Shown: in pieces, positions 24,824-38,100 of the stretch
Layout: every line of letters starts with the position of its first letter
How positions within the stretch are numbered: the stretch's first letter is position 1
Assembly: GCA_037951105.1 (NCBI GenBank)
Contig: JBAMJV010001316.1
Coordinates: forward strand, 186,001-250,000
From: Echinarachnius parma
Taxonomy: Eukaryota; Echinodermata; Echinoidea; Clypeasteroida; Echinarachniidae
Reading direction: 5' to 3'
Length of the DNA stretch: 64,000 bases
Notes under the pieces: generated by a model
What the model was told of the DNA's origin: nothing
Seen by the model: only the letters and a program-made list of their open reading frames with translations
Database searches by the model: none
Position numbers and translations under genes: made by a program

Positions 24824-25039
24824 TTGGCCAGTAGGTCGGCGAAGAAAAGAGGCTACACGACCGTTACAGAACCAGCGGCTTCCAATTCATATTTGAAGAA
24901 ATGGCAGGGCCACATTTCATCATTCCAAACGAAGTGCCATTTGTCAGTCTTCAATGCAAGACAGCATTTGAAGGTCTCTCTAGCAAGGAAAAGAAATATG
25001 CTCATTACATCGGTAAGGCTGCTTGGAGTGGTGGTTTGA
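24824..25039 (+). other. Out-of-frame upstream reading frame overlapping the DPP3 start
   Basis: An ATG at 24824 opens a 71-codon frame that runs past the DPP3 ATG at 24901 in another frame. If the DPP3 transcript begins above 24824 without splicing, ribosomes would meet this ATG first. A possible 5'UTR intron (a GTGAGT donor near 24600 and an AG near 24739) would not remove it. The peptide has no recognisable domain. Confidence 0.3.
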
Positions 25040-26094
25040 TAAACCTCTTCCAAACGAGTCCTGAATCCCCGCTCGTCTTTCTTCTTCTCCAAAAACTCTT
25101 CAAGGGGCAGTCACTTGATCAGCTGAAGACAGACTCAACAGGAAAAGGTGTTTCAGAAGATGAGTTTCAGGTACTGAAAGGCAAGCCTTCTTAATCATTA
25201 TTTATAATGAAAAATACCAATATGTTAATCTATTCTATAGTATGGATTCATAAAACTAAAAAAAAAACACACACAAAGTGACAAAGAAACAAAGTCAAAG
25301 TTTGACATAATATTAATAAATTAGCAATTTTATTAGCATTTTGTATATAGTATTTTACTGTGTAATCCATTTAATTGACATTAATTAATTAAGCCTTTTT
25401 TATGATAAATTTATCACTCGGATACATCAATTGATTGGAAATCGAAAACCCTCGATCGATATCAAGTATTGAGAAACACAGTTTACAATTAAAACTTCCA
25501 GTCTTAACAATAAAGACAAAGTAGAGGAATCATAATCTCATTTTAGCCATATAGAAATGGGGGTCAGGGTGATTTAAAGGGCCTCCGTAAATTTGGATCT
25601 AGACTTGATGTAAACAATTGATCAGAGTGTTTTTTTAATGTGAGCTTGACAAGTAGCCCCCAATTTATTTGAATTTTGAGGGCAATACTAACTTATTCAA
25701 GACTATTTGTACCCAACCATGAGTAATTTCAGAACCAGCTGCAGCCCGTAATGGGTTAAAATATTTGTTTAGGTATGTGAAAATACTTCTCTTTGTCTAA
25801 CAACAGATCTACTGTACATTAAGCCAAGGGGTGTTAATAAAATGTATTTCCCCCTTTTCAATGAAACAGGCTCTCCTGACGTATGCTGCATCCTTCTACT
25901 CAAACCTTGGAAACTACAAGTCCTTCGGGGATACAAAGTTTGTACCAAATCTTCCAAAGGTAAAAATGCTAGCCAAGGTTTATCCAGGTTGTTTGTAGTG
26001 CTGTAACTGACCTTGATGATCGGATAGTTTGATCGGATCGGCAAAATTTTATCGATCTTCGAAATCGGATCAATGATCGGGATCGGATGATCGG

Positions 26095-26132
<38 letters not shown>

Positions 26133-29100
26133 GTTTTTTTTTTATTTGGAAAATGATCCCCAAAAAACACATTTTGGGAATATAAATGAATACCAAAGCA
26201 ACATATATCCATATTAATAAGCCCAAGGTAATCTTGTACGGGTATGCTTTCATTTCAAACTGATTACCTCTTCTTTTACAAAATTACTCACGCCGATTTT
26301 GAGCTTAGTCCCATGTAATTAATTTGGCGTAACCTTTCAGAAACACATGGGACTAAGCTCAGAACTGGCGCGAGTAATTTTGTAAAAGGAGAGGTAATCA
26401 GTTTTAAATGAAAGCATACCTATACAAGATTACCTTGGGCTTATTCATATGGATATATGTTGCTTTGGTATTCATTTATATTCCCAAAATATGTTTTTGA
26501 GGATGATTTTCCAAAGAAAAAAAAAAATGATTTTTTTTTTTTTTTTTCCGATCCGATCTTCCGATTTTGTCTGCATGATCGGAAATCGGCAAAAACAGTC
26601 CGATCATGTATGATCGGATCGTGATCGGCATGCTGATCCGATGATCGGTTACAGCACTAGTTGTTTGCTTACTTGGGTATAGAGACGTAAAGTACTTACA
26701 GATGCTTATTTGCCCCTCGTGACTTCAAGTTCTTTTGTATGGCCAGTACTTTAGGGAATGAGCTTTGTTACTAAGTGGACATTTAATTGAGTTGCTCACT
26801 CCCTTAGATGTATACAAGTGATATCTGAATGTTGTAAATCACCTATATAGACATATTTATATATAGAATTAATGTATTTATGTACATGTGAGTAGTGAAT
26901 GGTTTACTATTTTAAACAATTTGTGTGAAATCAAAATGTTTAAGTTCAGATCTTTGGATTTCTACTGAATTTGTCATATTGTCATTTTGCATTAAAAAAA
27001 AAGACATACCGTAAAACTCCGTGTATAAGACGCACTCGTGTATAAAACGCACCCTAACTTTCACAGCAAAAAAAAAAAAAACAAAACAAAAAAAAAACCC
27101 TTTTTTTTTTGGAGGGGGGGACACCCTGTATTTTTTTTAAAAACCCTGAAGTGCTGTTGGAATGCGTATACCACTGGTCTAGGGCATGACAAAAGCTTAA
27201 TGTTGAATGTAGCATTCATCAATCATTTTCTCACATAAAAATAGTGGTTAGTACACAAATTGCACATTTATTTAGCAGTAACACTGGTGCTCATAAATAT
27301 TCATATTCATATTCATGAATATTCATGAGCACCAATACTCACTAAATATAATGCAATTTTCTAAATTTACTACTAACTAATTTTAATTATAAGCAAAATT
27401 TATAACCACTGGTTAGAAAATTGCATATTTAATTAGTACTGCTGCTCACGAATGTATGAATATTCATTAGCAGCAGTATTACTGCTCAATAAACTTGCAA
27501 TTTTTACATCTGTAACCAATATTTTTTGTGTGAGAAAAAGGTATATTTAGCTGAATGCTACAACTGACTGTAAGTTCTTGTCATACCCTAAACCATGTGT
27601 TGTACACATTCAACATGACTACAAGGTGCCCCCCCCCCCCAAAAAAAGAAAAAAAGACGCACCCCCCACTTTGAAAATTTTCCGACGGAAAAAAAGTGCG
27701 TCTTATACACAGAGTTTTACGGTATAGGTCTACTGATGATGTGCAAATTAAAATCAGTAAACTTCAGGAAGCTTCATACAGTGTCAAAATGACTTACTTT
27801 CAAAAGCCCGTTTGTCAATTTGAAAAGGAAACATTGTAAGTACAGTAGTAGACTCAAGCAAGAAAGGCTTATATGTTGATGATACCCAAAACATTTAGTC
27901 GCAATGGGACCAACTGAAGACTGCCTCTTACTGACTTGTATGCCATGAAATTGGCTTCAAACTTCACAAACGGATATCTATATTGTGAAATTAACTTTTA
28001 AATGCCCTTTTGTCCATTTGATATCAGGAAAAGTTTGAAGCAGTCATACAGGCAAGCAAGGCATACGTTGATGATCCTAAAGGCATACAGCAGCAGTGGG
28101 CTCAGTGTCAGACTGCACTCTACTCCCTGGAGAAAAGAGAGCAACAGCTCGGACTTGGAGAAGAGGTGAGTTGGTTTGTTAGCGTAAGCCAGCAATGAGA
28201 GTAAAATTCCATTCTCTAAAGTGACATCTAGAATAGTTACATGAGGTAGGGCTCTACTCATATGTTTTTTGTTTGTTTTCCTTGTGCCACAATCAGGCTA
28301 GAAAAGAAATTTCCTACAATTTGTTGTGCCCCCTCCAATTATAAATTTTGTTGTACTGGCTATGAAATAACATTTCCTTTGTAAACTTTCTATTCAAAAT
28401 CAAATGTTGAAATATCTATAATGACATGGATGAATACAAATGCTTGACATGGAAGAATACAATATTTTCAAGACTGATTTACAAATTTATACCAAGACAT
28501 AGTGGAAAAAGAATTGTTTCTTGAATTTAAATGTTGCACAGAAAAAGATTGATTGTAGTACTTACAGAAAATATATTCCAGAACAAAGTAGGTATACAAT
28601 CATTGATTATCCCCTGTGCTATTTACATATGGTACGTGGATATCCCTTCACTGTTAAATGTGTTAAAATCAATTTTCAGGTTTATATATCTAATAAAGAA
28701 AATACTGCTGAAAAATGCTTATAATCTACTAATATATCTCCAATATGATATGAGAGTTGTTTAAAGCCTAGCTTTGAAAGCTAAGCTTTATATATTTCTG
28801 TCACATACACTGCAATTGGACCAAATCAAAGTGTAATTTTCATTTCCTTTTTTTTTTCTTTCCCCACTTAATACAATACAGGGAATAACTACCTACTTCT
28901 CAGACAACTGCACCTTTGCTGATGCGGAAATAGCAAAGAAGTTCATGACAGAAAAGGTTTGTTTGGAATTATCTCCCTTGGATATGAATTGGGTTATACC
29001 TTGCAGCATTGATCCTAGAATCTTAAAGGGGTAGTACAGTTTTGGTAAGGCTGAACTTTAGTAACCAAACCTGGACAGTAACATTATAAACTAATAGTTA

Positions 29101-32100
29101 TAACTCTACCATGCTCGAAAGGTACACAAAATTACAAATGACTAAGTAAAAAGCCTGTTATCATTCAAAAAGAGCCATTAAAACACAAGAGGGCGCTTTC
29201 TAAAAAGGCATTGGTTTCAACCAATTTTCATACAAAATTATGCATGTGATGTTTTATTGAAATAATGATTAAATAGAGAGATCATCAACAACTATTTTAA
29301 AAACGCTTTTGAACATTTTTGAAAAAGTGCAAGCATTTAAACAAAATTTTGAAAAAATCATCTAATTATTTGGGCCCCAAATAATTATAAGATCCGATAC
29401 ATTTATTGATATTTCAGCCGTTTCTGGGTCGATTTTGACCAAATAAACTTTATTCTGCCATTAAAATTGCATGTTCTCTCAAATTTGCCACTCAGTTTTT
29501 CATTACCTCACAAAAAAATTGTGATGTGCAGCGCCCTCTCTACCAAAACTAAACTACCCCTTTAAGGGGAGATCTGTAATATATTTATGATTAAGAAAAA
29601 AAAGAAGGAAATAATGTTTTTTTTAGATTTAAAAATTGGTATTTATTTATGGAAAAATATGCATTTATTGGAATGAATCACATTGTTTTTAATTTATAAA
29701 GTTAATCAAGAATTCACATGATTTAAATTAATTCAGTTATTTAACAGTTTGGGTATATTGTTACTAATGCAATGATAATGATTTAGTTTACAAGTTTCAT
29801 GAACATACCTTGTCAGCGACACCACACCATCTTCATCACAAGACTAGTGTGGTAGGATCTAGGGGCCATTTTGAGCCCATTTCAAGCGCATTGTGTATGC
29901 ACGTGTTGTTGTCCCCCCCCGCCTCCCCCTTCTGGCCAAAAAGTTCAAAGTTCAACCCAAACTGAAAGATTGCCAAGCGTGGGGATGCTACATTGCGGGT
30001 CACTGTTTTGAACTAGGCTAGTTTGTGCCAACTGCATAACACTGAGATAGTGTGTATTACGCATTGTGCGCAAGGCGTTCGCAAGATACATCTGATTTAC
30101 AAATTTGAACAACCTTTCAACAATGTCTGAATATCTTGCATTGTGAAGCACAGCACAACAAAAATATGTGATTTTCCTTCCTGTGCCCACAGAACGTCAG
30201 TGCCTACAACACGAGGTTGTTCAAGACTGTAGCTGATGACAAGAAGGTCACGTACGAGATCAGACTAGCCTCGGCTCAAGCCACCTCTGAAGGTAAGAGA
30301 TATTTCTTTGAATGGATTGTAAATTTTGAGTTAGAGGGACCTTTCAAAAAAAGGTTTTTAAAGAAAAGTAGAGGATAACTTAGTGTAAGGATTGCAAGAG
30401 CACATCATTTTCATAGCAAGTGGAGGTTTGTGCAGGTGGTTGTTTTGATAGTGGGAAAGTTTTATTTTATCAGTCAAAGTTGTCCTAGAACCTTTCCTCA
30501 GTAATCCAAAGTTACAATGATCCATGTGCATCCCTTTTTGTGTAATGCGCTTAGAGATGATAATGAGGTGCTATATTAATCAATTTCTGTATTATTACTA
30601 TTATTAACCTCCAGATGGTGATTGTGATGTCAAGTTTGGATCTTTTGAGTTTGATGGAGTCACATTTGTGGTCACGAGGGGAGACTATGCTCCCCTCATG
30701 GCAGGAGTTGCAGACAACCTGGCCAAAGCCAAGGTAAATTATCTACTTATTTACTTAGTATACTTGCTTGTTGTTTTCAATGAGTTTGTATATCTTTTTT
30801 GCCTCTGTTACAGGGAAATACTGAATCTCAAGCCATCAGCTTTCTTTGTTCCTAGTCATATTTTGTTTAATTGTTAATTTTATTTGATGTTTTATTAAGA
30901 AAAAAATGAATGCAGTGATGCAGGGCCTCTAGTGTCATATTATTGCATATAAATATTACATGCTTCATACTTTTGGTTTTGGAGCATGTTGGAGGTGTAG
31001 GTTGTGGTAATAGGTAATCCAGGAGATAATGGATACGGTAATTGGCATTTTCCAGTCACTGGCATGGATATGCGGAAAGTTCTTCTGTGAGGGGAGGATG
31101 AATGAATGGGTAATTCTCTCTTGACAAGGGGTATCCCTAACAGATCTACACCAGTGTCAACAGTATGTTGTTTCCCTTGCATACTCTTTATTAGGACTTT
31201 GCAGCCAATGACAATGAATCTCAAATGATGACGAACTATGTGAAGGGCTTCTCCAATGGGTCCATTGAATCACACAAGGAAGGCTCACGCTACTGGATCA
31301 AGAACCAGGGACCTATCGTAGAAACGTGAGTTGCTTGTCGAACAAGGAAATAATAACATGTTTTTTTAAGGCTACTTTTCATGTCTTTTCACCTTGTTGA
31401 AAGAGAAGTTTTTGTTTTAGGCACTTCAGAAATATATATACATGTACATATTTGTAAGGTTTTAAGAAATAAACCCTAAAGCTATGATTCGTCTTTATTG
31501 CTTGTTTAATTTATGGAAAGTTACATGGTATGATTTTGTTTATGTGGGCTCAATAAATAATGTATTATTGTGTGTAGTTTTGTGCTATAATGTATTATTG
31601 TGGTATTATTATTTATTTTGCAGGTACATTGGATTCATTGAAAGTTATCGGGATCCGTTTGGAGCCAGAGGAGAATGGGAAGGTATGTGATGAAAGAATA
31701 TGATTAACTCTTTCCTTTCCAGTACTCTTGTAGGGACCCTCTTTGTCATGGTTATTTATGTCACTGTGACTGTTGGAAATGTATATTGTCAGCATTTAGC
31801 TGTTTATATAATCTATAGTGTGTGTAGGTTGAATGCATGATCAATAGTGGTAGTCGGGGCAGTACAATTGTATTGACTTTACAGTGCAACTTCTATGCTA
31901 TTTTCATGTAAAGAACACTATTAACCACGGTTTCTTGTATTTCTTTTTTCTTCTCTCTTTCTTGTCTTAGTAAATTTTAGAAATTTTTAGTAATTCCCAT
32001 TTTCCCATTAAATTTTTTGTTTTTGTCGTTGTATGTATACCTTTTACTCGTTTGCCCAGAGGATTGTCTATTTATAAGTTCTTTGTAACTTCCAGACAAT

Positions 32101-35100
32101 CCTCCCACTCTTCATAATTATCTGTTCTTTGATTGTTTTTTTTTTCTTATTTTATCCTGTGTTTGCAATGTACTTTATGTATTGTAATGTTATTTTGTAT
32201 TACTGTATACTTGTAAAAATGTATTTTATTGTTTTTATGAAATAAAATTCAATTCAATTCAATCAGGTTTTGTTGCCATGGTGAACAAAGAGATGAGTGC
32301 CAAGTTTGGCAGGCTAGTAGATAATGCTGAAGAGCTGCTCCCCCTGTTGCCTTGGCCCAACACATACGAGAAGGACAAGTTTCTCAAGCCGGACTTCACC
32401 TCACTGGACGTCCTCTCCTTTGCATCGTCAGGAATTCCTGCTGGCATCAACATTCCAAACTGTAAGTATTTGTGAGATGTATTTCTTCTGTAGCAATATC
32501 CTGAAATATATACTTTACAGTTACAAGTTTATTATTAGTTTTGATTCCCTGAATTGTTAACCTGTTCCATATGAGGGTCTGTAAGTCCTATAAACTTGTT
32601 ACTAAGGCTGAGTCATGTACCCCATATTCCGATAAAAAAAATAAAATAATAATAATTAGATTTTAAAATTTATTATTATTATTATTTATTTATTTTTTGT
32701 TTTCCCCCTCAAACACCCTGTAGTGGCGTGGGAATCACACTGGCCTAGGCGCGTGCCCATTTGTGTTTACTACTCCAAGGAAAATTTAGCAACGTGTATA
32801 ATTTTCTCTTATTGAAAAAATGACTAGTAAAAAGTTAGGTCATGTTCATGAACAGTAACACTAACACTGCTACTCATGAGTCATGAACATTCATAAGATA
32901 ATTTTTGACTAACCACTTTTTTTGTATGAGAAAATTTTATATAATATGCTGATAAATGCTACTTTAAGTCCCGGTTTTGTTTTTTCGGAAACGGGCTCCA
33001 GGAAAAAGAAAAAAAACAACATTGATTTCTTTTCTTTTTTTTTAGAGCCCGTTTCCGAAAAAACGAAACCGGGACCCGATGGTGACGGTCGGAACCCGAT
33101 TAGATCGATCGAACCGACTCAGCCTTACTTGGTACATTGTCCACTATGTTCTCATTGGCTAGGGGTTAATAGGCATAACAATGATAGCTACCACTGGATA
33201 TGAAAAGGTGTACTCACTTTATTTTGTGACAGTATCATTTTGTTTTCTCCTGAAATTGGAATTCATGTTTGTAATTTTGCCACAAAAGTCTTCTGATGCA
33301 TGCCAGGTATTTTGATTCCAACATTGTGTTTGAATCTAATCAGATGAAATAGAAATTAAATGGTGATCTGTTTGTATTTTCAGATGATGACATCCGCCAA
33401 GATGAAGGCTTCAAGAACGTGTCCCTTGGTAACGTACTGTCTGCGTACGGAAAGGAACAGAAGGTCACATTCCTTACAGATGAGGACAAGGTGAGGACAT
33501 CATGTAGATTTAGTGAAATTTGGACTGCAATCCAAAAATCTTTTATTATAACATTATTCTTTTTATTTTACACATTTAGTTATTCATGGTGAAAAAAGAG
33601 AACCTGATTTTGTATTCTCAGGACTCACAGCACAGAACTAATTATTGTGTTAACTTCCAAAAAAGTGCAAAATCATGCTTAAAATGGCAATAATTATTGT
33701 AAATTTTATGTAAGAAAACAGAAGAAGAATGTTAGAAATTTGGTTCTCAATGCAGAAATAAATGTTCAAATCAATCCTTTTCCATTACCTGTTATAAAAC
33801 AGGTACAGTGCATTGACTATTTTCCTTTTCAGGGGATCTATAGATGGGTGATTAATAGAACAGTTTTTGTCTTTTTAGGACGGGTGTTCACTATAGCATT
33901 TTGACTGTAATTTGAAAATGTTCTTTTCCAGGAGCACTACAAGAAGCTGAAAGGCCCATCTTTCGAGGTCCAGGTTGGTCTTCACGAGCTGCTGGGGCAT
34001 GGCAGCGGCAAGCTGTTCCAACAGGATGACAAGGGCACCCTCAACTTTGATAAGGAGACAGTCACCCACACAGAGACTGGGGAGAAGGTAATTATGGAAT
34101 TTGGTCTGGATTCTCATCAGCAGACTGAATTTAACCCTAGGTTATTTTAGCCCATATGTCAAATTAATCCCTATCTTGGAAATTTTAGCCAAGGAAGTGA
34201 TGTCAGATTATGCGATTTAACCAAGTATTGAATTTAATCATCTGTAGAAAATGTGGTCCTTAAGATTTCATAGAAGTATAAACTTCTCCACAAATCGTTT
34301 TGTAATATGTTAACCTAATGTCTATTGTAATCTTCATACATCATTCATTGACTCTGAGAGTGGCCTAATCAGGGAGGTAAAGGGTTAAGCATTCTGCCGA
34401 TAGGAGGCTTTTAGATATTCAACCAGACCCGATGAACAGTCTTTATGATCTTGGGTATCTGTTCCCAGTTCATTGTGGCTCTGCCATTACCCAGTGATAG
34501 CTTGAGGTGTAGTACTGTCACTGTCCAGATAGCTGTAGCGGTAGCTGTACATTTCATCTTGGTCATGATTTGTCAACTATTGTCAACTAATCTATTCAGC
34601 AAAGTATGAAATGTACATTGTATGTGTATAACAATGTATCTGAACCAACAACTCTCTGGGAACAGATAAGGTTCAGGAGGTTGCTAGTTCAAGTCCAACC
34701 AGAATCAACCCTTTTCTTTGCTCACCATGTATATATTGTACTTGAACCAAGTGAATTTTCTTTCATTAGCGATAGTTTATTTACTTTATTAAAACAAAAT
34801 TTATCTGCCAGATCTCCTCTTGGTATATGCCCGGGGAGGTGTGGGACTCCAAGTTCCCTGTGATAGCGTCACCCTACGAGGAATGCAGGGCTGAGTGCGT
34901 GGGACTCTACTTGTGCCTTTCACGTGACGTTCTCAAGTAAGTGTTAATAAAGTTGGTTTCCGCTTACATTCTAAACAAGATTCTGCTAGGATAACAAATT
35001 TAGGCCCTATTTTGACTCTAATTTTTACATTCAAAACATTAAAAACAAAATAATTTATCCAATAAAAATACTTCTTCTTTGTGTTAGTTTTTGTCAAGTT

Positions 35101-38100
35101 TGGCAGCTCTGTGTCAAGCCTAAAAAGAAGGTTTATAAGAATGTACAGTTCTTAATCTAAATGACTTGAAATGAAACTTAGTAGTTGATACGCTTGACTA
35201 TGACTAAGGCATTCTCCTTGAACAATTCATTAAAAAGACCATATTGACCGTAATGCAAGCAAATTTCTAGTCGAAATAAGTATAATTTGCAAACCTCGCC
35301 ATGCTTTATTTCGATTGGGGGTGTGGATTTTTTAGAAAATTTACTGTGATAGCTTTTCTAAATGTTTAATGTATTCATTATGAAGTAATATTTTATGATA
35401 AACTGCTAATGACTTTTCACATTACTTTGGTTCCTATTTTCCTTCTGTTTATTTGTTTTAATGTACAGAATATTTGGGCATGAGGGCGCTACAGCAGATG
35501 ACATCTTGTATGTCAACTGGCTGAACATGGTCCGAGCAGGCATCATCGGGCTGGAGTTCTACACACCAGAATCAAAGACATGGAGACAGGTAACTGCGCT
35601 TGAATTGTTATCCCAAAATTGCTGTAGCTTTTCTGTAAAAAATGTGTTTCTTAGTATTTCCACAGCAGATGATATATTGTATGTAAACCGGCCGCACATT
35701 GGTCAAGCAGGCATCATAGGACCCGAGATATGGTGATTTGTAATCCATCATGAACATCACATAGGAATTCTACACTCCCTTTCTTTTTGGTTCTGCCTCT
35801 AGTAAAAGCTCCTATGGAGTATTTAAGAGGAAATAACAGACCCAAATATCAAGCATGTAGAATTTATTGAACCCATTCTTCAGCTTGGTTCAATAAGCAT
35901 TGTTAATCAAATCATATTTATAATGCACTGAGTGATCTATGGCTGTAAATATTCAATGGAGGACTATATCAGTACTCTCCCTTCTTATTTCTTTCTTTCT
36001 TCTTATTCTTATCTCATATTAGGCACACATGCAGGCACGGTTTGTGATTCTAAGAGTCCTGTTGGAAGCGGGTCAGGGTCTTGTGACCGTTACCAGGACA
36101 ACGGGGGATGATGGGAAGCCGGATGCTATCGTTCAGATCGACAGGAAGAAGATTGAGACCGTCGGGAAGGAAGCCATTGGCACTTTCCTCAGAAAGCTTC
36201 AGGTTAGCCATATTATGATCCAACCTGCTTTAGCAACCACTTGTCTATAAAGTTCACCTTTCTATAAGGACTAATTCATGAATGACTAGTAAATCATCTT
36301 GCGTGCCAAGGATTTTAATGCTCTATGGCATTTGTGTGTATTGTAACTCGCAAAAATGCGAGCTTGGCATGTTAGGATTTAATGAACTTGTCTATAAAGA
36401 CCAACCAACAAAGATAAAAAAAAGCGTGGTATATATGAGCACATCTTTATTAGCAACTTTCCTGTATATCTGGGTGTTACCCTGAACAGTAAGCTCTTAT
36501 TTAAGCAGCTCATTGACATGGTGAAAGGCAACTTGAGATAGAAAAGGTGGTATTTATGGGCAGGTGGTCATTATAATCAGGTTGAATATTGTATCTGATG
36601 TATAAAAAGGATCCATTTGATAGCAACCACTAAAACACCCCATGACATTTAAGATTCATTGCTCAAGATACTATGCAACACATCATGGGTGTTTGTTTGA
36701 TCCTTATTTCTTAATGTATGCATTACAACTAATTATTAATAAATCTTCTCAAAAAGTGCACAAGTCAACTTTTATGTGACTTTAGACTTTGTAGTCAATT
36801 GGGATAAAGCAATTTATAAATTTACCTTAAAGGGGACCACCAGGCAAAGGACAACACATTATTATATGTTTTGGTACCGTTTTGTGATATCAAATAGATA
36901 CCCAACATTTTGCAAAGGGTTGTGTAATTCATAAACAAAGCAATTAATTTCCACCACTTACGGAACCACTGCTATTTCCTGGTTCCATACGGGCCAAGCA
37001 TTTGCGAGTGCGCCAATGCTTTCACGCGTACGTCAATAGATTCCCGGATGATTCATTCGCTCTGCACAGTGCGCTCTGGCTCTGTACGCATATAGTCTAC
37101 GCAATTCAGACCGCATGAACGCATGGTTGAGAATGGTGATGCGTTTTCCAATTTTTTTCTTCTTTTTCTGCAAACATATTTTTGTGAACTTGTTGAAGGA
37201 ATGGAATACTAAAGATGGTACCTTTCTATAATAAGAATATTATTTTTGGGTGGTGGTACCTTTTAAACATTGTCAAAACATACACTTTTGAAAATTATGA
37301 ATTGTCTGATTAGTATGTTCCCTGATGATTATAAGTCTACTTGAGACCATAACGATAACGAAGGCTTTCTTTGAAACTTACTCTGAAATATGAATCTAGG
37401 ACTGAAGATCGATTCTCAATCCTCCAATTCCAAATTTATAAATATATAACAATCAAACCTGCTCTAGCAACTACCTGTATATAAAGACTGCCTGTCTCTA
37501 AAGACCCCATATCTTGACTCCCTTGAATACAGTTTACACATAGCTGCCAACTGTTACGAAAAATTTGTAATTGTTACGAATTTCCCACCCTCTTTACGAA
37601 ATTACGAATACTCCTTCTATAATTACGAATTTGGAAAAAAAAAAAAAAACAAAACAAACCTGTCTATAGAGTTCACCTGCTGACAAAGACCACCTGTTCT
37701 GTCTCCCTTGGGTGGTCATTATAGACGGGAGGTTTAACTGTATTTTTGAAATCTCCTCTGTCTAGGTGTACAAGTCCACAGGAGATTACACAACAGCCAA
37801 GGCCTTCTTTGAGGGCTATTCAGCAGTCAATGATGATACCTCAGAGAAATTCCTGTCCCTGCGCCAAGTTGTCCTGGAGCGAAAGCAACCCCGTCGCATC
37901 TTTGTGCAGTGCAACACATCGATAGGAGATGGTAAGTGACATCACAATGATTGTTGTGATGAAAGGATTTCTGATTTAATGGAGAATTTCCATTAAATGA
38001 TTCAAATGTGAGTTTTTAAAAATGAAAATGAAGTTCCTGTTATTGCTTTAAACTCTCAAGTGAAAACTTCCCCGTATCTATGTGCAGTGCAACACATCTA

